A program made the position numbers and the translations under genes. Positions 26,010 through 38,870 of a stretch of DNA of 64,000 nucleotides are shown here, one piece after another; position 1 is the first letter of the stretch, and each line of letters begins with the position of its first letter. The stretch is from Pseudomonas sp. Its GTDB lineage: Bacteria > Pseudomonadota > Gammaproteobacteria > Pseudomonadales > Pseudomonadaceae. The notes under the pieces are model-generated. The model was not told the DNA's origin, made no database searches, and worked only from the letters and a program-made list of their open reading frames with translations. The stretch covers positions 1 to 64,000 of the forward strand of contig NZ_JAQGNX010000037.1 in the NCBI RefSeq assembly GCF_028293835.1, given 5' to 3'.

Positions 26010-28964
26010 CTAGTGAACCCATTTCATACCCATCAATTTCAGAGCGTTTACGAGTTCACGGATGCTGTCGAAACGCCGTCCGCTGACGTATGGCCATTTC
26101 GGCCTTTCGATATAAAAATGCCCGGCTTGCGAGTGAATCGGCGTGTGGACCGGGACGTTTGTTGAATCGCGATGTATCAGCATCAGCTGATCGCCAGTTC
26201 TGTTGATAGTGAACATGCCCGCCCGGGTCAATCGATCAACGGACACGCCCAGCGACGTAGCGCTTGTGGCCAGTTCCATCTGCAGCCTTAGGTCGCTTCG
26301 AACAAACCCTGTTTCGTTTGCCGAGCCAACAGGCAAGCGTTCACCGGGATCTGCTTGAATTCCACTGGATTGGCCGTTGCCGACGTCTTCAACTCGCAGG
26401 CTAATGGCGCCCTCCAATTCGCTGATTCCGGGCACTCCGTTGTAAGTGCTGGCGTGGCTACTGCCTACTAGCGCTACCCAGTTTGTTGCGCCGCGGGCTG
26501 TTTTGTCTGCGTGAATAACGGTTCGGGCAAAATAATTCATAAGCTTTTGGCGAAGCTGGCCGCTTGGGTTCGGCATTCCGCCGAGCCTGTAACTCGCCAT
26601 GCAGTCTATTGCCCGCACGCGAATATGATTTTTGTTGGCTACCTTAACCAATTCCAGAAAAGTGAATTGGCCGCTGGGGTCAGTACGGTGGCCGATGTCC
26701 AGCTTTTTGAGATAACGCTCAAGCCCTTCGGGCATATTCCCGGTACGGGAAAAAATATCGAGGTCAGTCTGATGGAAGTCTGTGAGAAGGTGTTCCAAGT
26801 ACAGCGTTTTGACCTTCAGCTTGGCCAGTTGCGGCATGTTTTCAATGAGCAGTTGTTTGCTGCCAATACTGGCGTGGCTTTCTCCGATCACCAGGCCCGA
26901 GGTTTTCTGAAAGATTTTTTTGAATCCATACTTAGCCCCGGTCGTGGCCTCCATTACCGGCAGTCCCGGCCTGGGTGGGATGTCCGGGTGTGTATAAAAA
27001 GCTGAGGCGTCCGCCAGTAACCGCTCTCTGATGGCCCTGAAGTTGACATAGGGGTTACGCCAAGCGGGATCCACGCTTTGACGTTCACCACTGAGCACCT
27101 TGTTGTCCGAACCCTCGGCACCGGCTTGTAGATCTGCTTTCTCTGAATCCGCGACGTCGTATGGACTGACAAAGGGCTCGGCCAGAAGCGCTCCCCCGGT
27201 TGCCTGGCCCCAAGGTAATCTGCCAAGGACCTTGCCGCCGCCTTTAAGCCCACTGCCAACGGACGGCTCCCATTTGCCGAGGGCATTCAACCGAACGGGT
27301 AAATTGCGGTAAAACGAGTATGGCTGGGCCGGATCAACGATCACCCAGCTTTTTATCTCGTTGACATAGCGCACCCTGTAGGCGAGGTTGCCTATGGAGA
27401 CATACGTTTCGCCGTTACTCTGCACGGAGATACCGCGCATTACGCCATCGCCCGCTGGCGCAAAGTCTTTAAGCAAGGCGTTGGTTTCGAAGGGTGCCAA
27501 CAGTGCATCGCCCGCAACGGGATAAACCGGGCCGGGTGCTATCGCTTCAACGTCAGCGACTGAGCCTTGGTAATCACTAGGCTCGAATGAGGCGCCGCCT
27601 GCCTCGGGAGGGTCCGGATGCAGCGCCGCGTCGCTTTCTGCTGGCCTTGTTCTCAGGCCGACCAAAAAGGGTGCGTTGAACAACGCATCAATGCTGTCGA
27701 GAATGGCACCGATCACTCCTGCCTTGCGTTCAGCGGTAGTGTGGCCGTTTACCGCTTGATCGATGTTCATGCCAGTGTTCGTCAAGTCAGCCCCTACCGC
27801 CACCAACGCCACTGGCCAATCCAATGTGGCCATCCCACCGGCGATCCTCGAGAAGTTACCGAGATAGCCGACCCACATCTGTTTCCTCAGGTCGGCATTG
27901 GAGCGCAGGGAAACGTAAGCGTCATCAGTCATCCGGTTTCTTGCCGAGTCGCGCATCCAGTTGAAAGCATCGCCGGTAATGGCCTGTTCTTTCTGGTTGA
28001 TCAGGCCTGGGCCGGGTGCGCCCCATTGGCTAAACATCACGTCGATCAGGTGATTCAAACCCACGGCACTGTCGGTTTGAAGGTGGCTGGATAAGGGGAA
28101 GTGCGCCATGAACCGGGCGCGGTTCGGCGCTCGGCTGGTTTGCGACATGACCCACCATTGCAGGTCGTCCGGGGTTTCAAACCCATGAAATGCACCGCTG
28201 TCGCCCGGTACGTAGAGCAATTGCCTGCCGGAGGCGTCAACGATGCGCAGGATATTACTGGCAACGATACCGGCGATGTCAAAGGTGCAAACCCGCAGAT
28301 TTTCGGCTGGAGGACTCGCCGACTCCAGTTGCTCCAGGCTGACCGGCCAGGAAACGTTGCCACAGACCGCCTTGACGACTGTGTTGAAATTTTTTTCAGA
28401 CAACCCACCGCTGTTGCGTTCCTCCAGCGCCCTGGCGAGAAAATTTGCCTTGGCCATGGTCCGAAAGTCATCTGCGTGGTCGTGCCAAAAGTCATTCAGT
28501 TGTCCCGTATAACGGGCGCTGAAATCGATTTGCCAAAGGTCGCTCAGCACGTTGGCGGGTAACATTCGGACTTCGTTTGTGTCATTAAAAACCTTGGCTG
28601 ACGGCCCCGCAGTGTAAAAGCCTCCAATCACCTGGAGATCAAGTACATCGTCTTGGTCATCGGCGAAAAATCGGCGCATGACCAGTTGCGGCAGCGTCAG
28701 GGATTCAATGGGTGGATCGAAGTGCTGCCAACCGTTAAACGTTCGTGGGCTGCTGACCGAGGTGGCAAAGCGGTGCCAGTAAATCTGGTCGGGTTCGATA
28801 TAAAATCCGACATGGTTTTCCACGATTGTTTTTGCAGCGTCCCGCGCCATTTGCAGCATGTCCGGACACGCCCGGACCAGTCGCTGGCCCGTGCTGTTGA
28901 GCGCCAACTGGACAGGGCTGGCAGCGGATGATTGTCGAGAGGTTTCAGGTGAGGGCATCGTCAT
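26010..28964 (-). CDS. Large dermonecrotic-type toxin candidate, paralogue 2
   Basis: 984 aa, collinear with the gene downstream and clearly a tandem duplicate; most positions match by eye. It has the same layout: N-terminal DUF6543-like region (about 30-335), hydrophobic hairpin (about 373-437), a divergent Pro/Asp-rich linker and a beta module (480-580). The EreA/ChaN/Tiki-like domain has VIGESHAS (693), LYLEHLLTDFHQ (E724, H725) and ALVGSSHA (H837). The same C-terminal tail ends GMKWVH. The start is uncertain (ATG 28964 or 28958; no good ribosome site). The promoter region upstream is very A+T rich. The divergent neighbour is the multicopper oxidase. No immunity gene is present. Confidence 0.75.
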   Translation of the reverse strand: MTMPSPETSRQSSAASPVQLALNSTGQRLVRACPDMLQMARDAAKTIVENHVGFYIEPDQIYWHRFATSVSSPRTFNGWQHFDPPIESLTLPQLVMRRFFADDQDDVLDLQVIGGFYTAGPSAKVFNDTNEVRMLPANVLSDLWQIDFSARYTGQLNDFWHDHADDFRTMAKANFLARALEERNSGGLSEKNFNTVVKAVCGNVSWPVSLEQLESASPPAENLRVCTFDIAGIVASNILRIVDASGRQLLYVPGDSGAFHGFETPDDLQWWVMSQTSRAPNRARFMAHFPLSSHLQTDSAVGLNHLIDVMFSQWGAPGPGLINQKEQAITGDAFNWMRDSARNRMTDDAYVSLRSNADLRKQMWVGYLGNFSRIAGGMATLDWPVALVAVGADLTNTGMNIDQAVNGHTTAERKAGVIGAILDSIDALFNAPFLVGLRTRPAESDAALHPDPPEAGGASFEPSDYQGSVADVEAIAPGPVYPVAGDALLAPFETNALLKDFAPAGDGVMRGISVQSNGETYVSIGNLAYRVRYVNEIKSWVIVDPAQPYSFYRNLPVRLNALGKWEPSVGSGLKGGGKVLGRLPWGQATGGALLAEPFVSPYDVADSEKADLQAGAEGSDNKVLSGERQSVDPAWRNPYVNFRAIRERLLADASAFYTHPDIPPRPGLPVMEATTGAKYGFKKIFQKTSGLVIGESHASIGSKQLLIENMPQLAKLKVKTLYLEHLLTDFHQTDLDIFSRTGNMPEGLERYLKKLDIGHRTDPSGQFTFLELVKVANKNHIRVRAIDCMASYRLGGMPNPSGQLRQKLMNYFARTVIHADKTARGATNWVALVGSSHASTYNGVPGISELEGAISLRVEDVGNGQSSGIQADPGERLPVGSANETGFVRSDLRLQMELATSATSLGVSVDRLTRAGMFTINRTGDQLMLIHRDSTNVPVHTPIHSQAGHFYIERPKWPYVSGRRFDSIRELVNALKLMGMKWVH

Positions 28965-29195
28965 TCATTCATAAAAAAGCAGAGCTTGAGCGTGATTGAT
29001 TTGTTTATCGGTTTTGCACTAATCATTTATCGGGATGAAAAAATATAAAACGGGCTAGTCATCTGGAATAACAGGTTGCAAGCCACTGCGTTTTGCCTGA
29101 CGCGTGACCCGGTGTATCGTGGTTGCCCTTTTCCAGGCCGTGGTGTTCGACAGCGCGTCGGGCCGGCTTCGTTTCATTCAGGCGTTTTTGTATTC

Positions 29196-30569
29196 ATGTC
29201 CTTTACCCGTCGGCAAATGCTCACAGGTTTGATCGGTCTTGCCGCTGTCGGTTTCGGCGCGGGGGGTGCGTCGCGATATTGGCTCGGCCGCCGGGAATCG
29301 CCTGCAGGTTCAGTCTACGAACTGATCGCCGCGCCGTTGGACCTTGAGCTGGTACCCGGTCATCAAACTCACGCCTGGGCCTTCGGTGGATCCGCGCCGG
29401 GCACCGAGCTGCGAGTGCGGCAAGGCGATTGGCTGCGGGTGCGCTTCATTAATAAGCTGCCGGTGGCCACTACGATTCATTGGCACGGCATCCGCTTGCC
29501 GCTGGAAATGGACGGCGTACCTTACGTGTCGCAGTTACCGGTGCTGCCGGGTGAATATTTCGATTATCAGTTCCGCGTACCCGACGCGGGCAGTTTTTGG
29601 TATCACCCTCATGTAAACAGCAGCGAGCAACTGGGGCGCGGGTTAGTGGGCGCTTTAATCGTTGAAGAGCGCGAACCCACGGGTTTCAAACACGAACGGA
29701 CCCTAAGCCTGAAAAGTTGGCACGTAGATGAGGCGGGCGCTTTCACCGACTTCAGTGTGCCCCGGGAAGCGGCCCGAGGCGGTACGGCGGGGCGTTTGTC
29801 GACAATCAATGGCGTGCCGCAGGCCGTTATCGATTTGCCCGCAGGACAGATCGTTCGGGTACGCCTGCTCAACCTCGATAACACCCTGACCTATCGTTTG
29901 AATGTACCGGATGCCGAAGCGCGAATTTATGCGTTGGACGGCAATCCCATCACGCCGCGCCCGCTGGGCAAGGATTACTGGCTGGGGCCGGGTATGCGTA
30001 TGTGCCTGGCCATAAGGGCGCCGGCCGCAGGAGAAGAAATTTCGTTGCGCAATGGGCCGATTCGACTGGGCACCTTTCGTTCAGTCGCCAACAGTGGAGC
30101 GCTGGGCGACTGGCCAGCCGCGCTGCCGGCCAATCCAATCTCCGAGCCGGATTTGGCCAATGCCGAGAAGCTAAATTTCAACTTTGAGTGGGTGGGGTCG
30201 GTTTCTGTCAACGTCGACAAGGGTGCGCCGCCGAGCCTTTGGCAAATCAACGGTAAGGCCTGGGACATCAATGACAAGACCTGTGCTGATCGGCCAATCG
30301 CCCAGTTGGTAAAGGGCAAAAGCTATATTTTTGAACTGAAGAACATGACCCAGTATCAACACCCGATTCACCTGCACGGGATGAGCTTCAAGGTCATCGC
30401 CTCGGACCGCAAAGCTATCATCCCGTATTTCACCGATACGTATTTGTTAGGTAAAAACGAACGCGCACGCGTGGCGTTGGTGGCTGATAATCCCGGCATC
30501 TGGATGTTTCACTGCCATGTGATCGACCACATGGAAACCGGCCTGATGGCCGCAATTGAGGTGTCTTGA
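29196..30569 (+). CDS. Tat-exported multicopper oxidase
   Basis: Periplasmic copper oxidase of the CueO/CopA/FtsP superfamily, 457 aa. The N-terminus SFTRRQMLTGLIGLAAVGFG is a twin-arginine signal. All four copper-binding motifs are intact: HWHG (95-98), HPH (137-139), HPIHLHG (about 395) and HCHVIDHMETG (about 440). A true oxidase is therefore expected rather than the metal-free FtsP. ATG 29196 is chosen because it begins the Tat signal; the longer frame from 29076 has no such logic. The stop overlaps tadA by one base. PAO1 has a counterpart (metallo-oxidoreductase) beside guaA. The substrate is unknown. Confidence 0.88.
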   Translation: MSFTRRQMLTGLIGLAAVGFGAGGASRYWLGRRESPAGSVYELIAAPLDLELVPGHQTHAWAFGGSAPGTELRVRQGDWLRVRFINKLPVATTIHWHGIRLPLEMDGVPYVSQLPVLPGEYFDYQFRVPDAGSFWYHPHVNSSEQLGRGLVGALIVEEREPTGFKHERTLSLKSWHVDEAGAFTDFSVPREAARGGTAGRLSTINGVPQAVIDLPAGQIVRVRLLNLDNTLTYRLNVPDAEARIYALDGNPITPRPLGKDYWLGPGMRMCLAIRAPAAGEEISLRNGPIRLGTFRSVANSGALGDWPAALPANPISEPDLANAEKLNFNFEWVGSVSVNVDKGAPPSLWQINGKAWDINDKTCADRPIAQLVKGKSYIFELKNMTQYQHPIHLHGMSFKVIASDRKAIIPYFTDTYLLGKNERARVALVADNPGIWMFHCHVIDHMETGLMAAIEVS

Positions 30570-31057
30570 TGAGGCAGCCACAGATTATTGATCGCAGTCA
30601 GGATCGGCACTTTATGCAAGAGGCCCTGGCACTGGCGGCACAAGGCGCGACCCTGGGCGAAGTGCCAGTGGGCGCGGTGGTGGTGCAAAACGGCGAGATC
30701 ATCGGTCGCGGCTTCAACTGCCCGATCAGTGGCCATGACCCAAGCGCCCATGCGGAAATGGTCGCGGTTCGCGCTGCCGCCCAGGCGCTGGGCAATTATC
30801 GGCTGTCAGGCAGCACCCTCTACGTCACCCTCGAACCGTGCAGCATGTGCGCCGGTCTGATCGTGCATTCACGCATCGCTCGGGTGGTGTACGGCGCGCT
30901 CGAACCCAAGGCCGGCATCGTTCAGAGCCAAGGGCAGTTTTTTACTCAGGCTTTTCTGAATCATCGGGTGCTATTCGAGGGCGGCGTATTGGCCGAAGAA
31001 TGCAGCACGATGCTCAGCGAGTTCTTCAAGGCGCGGCGGGCGAAGGCAAAAGGCTGA
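30569..31057 (+). CDS. tadA: tRNA-specific adenosine deaminase TadA
   Basis: Converts A34 to inosine in tRNA-Arg(ACG). Zinc deaminase motifs are intact: HAEM (PSAHAEMVAV, proton-shuttle Glu) and PCSMC (LEPCSMCAGL). It has 162 aa from ATG 30569, which overlaps the stop of the copper oxidase gene (TGATG). The TTG one codon upstream is not favoured. A methionine at residue 16 (MQEALALAAQG) is an alternative start matching some shorter homologues. Confidence 0.95.
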   Translation: MRQPQIIDRSQDRHFMQEALALAAQGATLGEVPVGAVVVQNGEIIGRGFNCPISGHDPSAHAEMVAVRAAAQALGNYRLSGSTLYVTLEPCSMCAGLIVHSRIARVVYGALEPKAGIVQSQGQFFTQAFLNHRVLFEGGVLAEECSTMLSEFFKARRAKAKG

Positions 31058-31067
31058 ATACAAAACC

Positions 31068-31145
31068 TGTAGGAGCCAACCTGTTGGCGAGAATTCAACG
31101 CGGTATGCCAGCTATCGCCTCGCCAGCAAGTTGCCCCCGACAGAG
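31068..31145. repeat. Imperfect REP pair between convergent tadA and mltF
   Basis: The left arm TGTAGGAGCCAACCTGTTGGCGA is intact. The right arm (CGCCAGCAAGTTGCCCCCGACAG) is decayed. Confidence 0.7.
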
Positions 31146-31158
31146 GTTCATGGCAGGT

Positions 31159-36713
<5,555 letters not shown>

Positions 36714-36728
36714 GGCTAGCGTCAGGCC

Positions 36729-37040
36729 ATGTACAAGCTCAGCTTTTTCGTTCCGCCGAGTCATGTGGAACAGGTCAAAAGTGCTGTATTCGCTGCCGGT
36801 GCGGGGCGGATCGGCGCTTATGATCAGTGCTCATGGCAAGTGCTGGGTCAAGGCCAGTTCCGCCCGTTGGATGGCAGTCAGCCGTTTATCGGGCGCACGG
36901 GCGTGACTGAGCAAGTGCAAGAATGGAAAGTCGAACTGGTCGTGGCTGACGAGCTGATCGCTCACGTGGTCGTGGCGCTCAAGCAGAGCCACCCCTACGA
37001 AACACCGGCGTATGAAGTGTGGCGCCTGGCTGATTTGTAG
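36729..37040 (+). CDS. NIF3/YqfO insertion-domain-like small protein
   Basis: 103-aa protein resembling the stand-alone CutA-like (PII-fold) domain inserted in NIF3/YqfO proteins: MYKLSFFVPPSHVEQVKSAV, GAGRIGAYDQCSWQ, HPYETPAYEVWRL. The molecular role is unknown. It lies 15 bases after purL, a conserved neighbour in pseudomonads. Its stop codon TAG is part of the TGTAGG at the start of a REP element, so the element may have supplied the present C-terminus. Confidence 0.8.
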   Translation: MYKLSFFVPPSHVEQVKSAVFAAGAGRIGAYDQCSWQVLGQGQFRPLDGSQPFIGRTGVTEQVQEWKVELVVADELIAHVVVALKQSHPYETPAYEVWRLADL

Positions 37041-37114
37041 GCGCCAACGTGTTGGCGAGGGGGCATGTGCGGTGTACCCGTTATTGCGCCTCGCCAACAC
37101 GTTGGTTCCTACAG
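37036..37114. repeat. Inverted REP pair overlapping a stop codon
   Basis: TGTAGGCGCCAACGTGTTGGCGA and TCGCCAACACGTTGGTTCCTACAG lie about 32 bases apart, between convergent genes. The TAG at 37038-37040 is the stop of the preceding gene. Confidence 0.88.
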
Positions 37115-37167
37115 ATTCATCGCGGTTTCAGGTTTTTCTATATTCGCTCCCATAGTTTTCCAACCGC

Positions 37168-38859
37168 TCAACCTCTGACCAACATGGGCTTAATCGCCTC
37201 GCTCAGCCCTTGGGCGCGATTGCCTACCAGCACGTGCCACACGCCGGCTTCCAACGGACTCAGGCCCAGACAACCCAGCGCGTTCAAGCGGTTTTCAGCC
37301 ATTTGCTGGTCTGCATCCAATCGCACGCGCAGACGTGTGTGGGCAACGCAATCAACTTGCATCACTTGATCGCCTCCCAAGGCCGCAAGCCACTGTTGCG
37401 CTTCGGTGGCGGTGATCGGAGCTGGCTCTGACGTGATCTGCGTAGCCGTCGGCATTGTTGGCAGTACACCTGCATTGGGCAACGCAATCCGCAGTTCATC
37501 TGCCAGGCTGTCTGCCATCGGCCCTACCACCACTTGCAAGCTTCCGGCATTGCCCGGTCGCACAATGGCCATGGCGCCCAAGGCCTTGAGTTCGCTGTCG
37601 ATGGCTTTGTTACGGTCTGCCAAATGCAGACGCAGGCGCGTGGTGCAAGCATCGATACTCAATAGATTATCGGCACCGCCCAAGGCGCGGATGTATGCAC
37701 CGGCACGTTCGCTTTGGGGAACTGCGGCGAATGGGCTGCCGGGCAGCTGTTCACGCCCCGGAGTTTTCAAGTTGAAGCGGCGGATGCAGTAATCGAACAC
37801 GCAGTAATAAACCACCCCGTAAAGCAGCCCCAACGGGAAAATCATCCAGCCGTTGGTGGACTTGCCCCAGCCCAACGCCATGTCGATCGCGCCGCCTGAA
37901 AAGGTGAAACCCAGATGGATACCGAGCAGGTCGGTCAACGCCATCGACACCCCGGTTAACACGGCGTGGATCAAATACAACAATGGCGCGAGGAACATGA
38001 ACGCGAATTCTATGGGCTCGGTGACCCCGGTCAAAAACGAGGTCAGGGCCATGGAAAGCAGTACGCCGCCGATCAGTTTGCGCTGGGTGGAAAGGGCGTT
38101 GCGGTACATCGCCAGGCAGGCTGCGGGCAGGCCAAACATCATCACTGGGAACATGCCAGTCATGAACTGGCCGCCTTTCGGATCACCGGCGAAGTAGCGC
38201 GCCAGGTCGCCGGTCACCACACGTCCGGTTTCCGGATCAGTGAAGGTGCCGAACACAAACCACACCAGGTTATTCAGGATGTGGTGCAGCCCGGTAATAA
38301 TCAGAATCCGGTTCATGACGCCGAAGGCAAAGGCACCGACGCTGCCGCTTTCCAGCATCAACCTGCCCAGACTGTTGATGCCTTCTTGCAGCGGCGGCCA
38401 TATCAGCCCGAAGATCAACCCAAGCAGCACGGCGGATAATCCGGTGACGATGGGCACAAAGCGTCGCCCGCCGAAAAACGCCAGGTAGTCCGGCAGCTTG
38501 ATGTCCTTGAAGCGGTTGTACAGTGCGCCGCCCATCAGGCCGCTGATTATCCCGGCGAGAACGCCCATGTCGATTTTCGGGTCGAGTACCTTAAGCGCCG
38601 AGACCATCACCAGGTAGCCAATGGCGCCAGCCAGCCCGGCCGTCCCGTTATTGTCCCGTGCAAACCCCACGGCAATGCCGATGGCGAAAATCAATGCCAG
38701 GTTGGCAAAGATCGCGTTACCAGCCGCGTGCACGATGGCGATGTTCAGCAGGTCGGTATCGCCCAGGCGCAGCAACAGACCGGCGATGGGCAAAATAGCA
38801 ATGGGCAACATAAGGGCCCGGCCAAGCCGCTGTAAACCTTCAATGAAGTGTTGGTACAT
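37168..38859 (-). CDS. nagE: N-acetylglucosamine PTS permease, IIC-IIB-IIB
   Basis: Membrane permease that imports and phosphorylates N-acetylglucosamine. Residues about 1-370 are the multi-helix IIC domain (ALMLPIAILPIAGLLLRLGD; TGVTEPIEFAFMFLAP). Two IIB domains follow. The first has the phospho-Cys in SIDACTTRLRLHL. The second, C-terminal one has a similar Cys in VDCVAHTRLRV. No IIA is present; it is in NagF. ATG 38859 (563 aa) has AAGGAG 7 bases upstream; the 39-codon upstream extension overlaps nagF. It is the last gene of the nag operon. Confidence 0.94.
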   Translation of the reverse strand: MYQHFIEGLQRLGRALMLPIAILPIAGLLLRLGDTDLLNIAIVHAAGNAIFANLALIFAIGIAVGFARDNNGTAGLAGAIGYLVMVSALKVLDPKIDMGVLAGIISGLMGGALYNRFKDIKLPDYLAFFGGRRFVPIVTGLSAVLLGLIFGLIWPPLQEGINSLGRLMLESGSVGAFAFGVMNRILIITGLHHILNNLVWFVFGTFTDPETGRVVTGDLARYFAGDPKGGQFMTGMFPVMMFGLPAACLAMYRNALSTQRKLIGGVLLSMALTSFLTGVTEPIEFAFMFLAPLLYLIHAVLTGVSMALTDLLGIHLGFTFSGGAIDMALGWGKSTNGWMIFPLGLLYGVVYYCVFDYCIRRFNLKTPGREQLPGSPFAAVPQSERAGAYIRALGGADNLLSIDACTTRLRLHLADRNKAIDSELKALGAMAIVRPGNAGSLQVVVGPMADSLADELRIALPNAGVLPTMPTATQITSEPAPITATEAQQWLAALGGDQVMQVDCVAHTRLRVRLDADQQMAENRLNALGCLGLSPLEAGVWHVLVGNRAQGLSEAIKPMLVRG

Positions 38860-38870
38860 GGCGGTTCTCC

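Noticed and set aside
29076..29195. N-terminal extension of the multicopper oxidase from 29076
   Set aside because: The extra 40 residues precede a clear twin-arginine signal peptide and would mask it; the start at 29196 is better.
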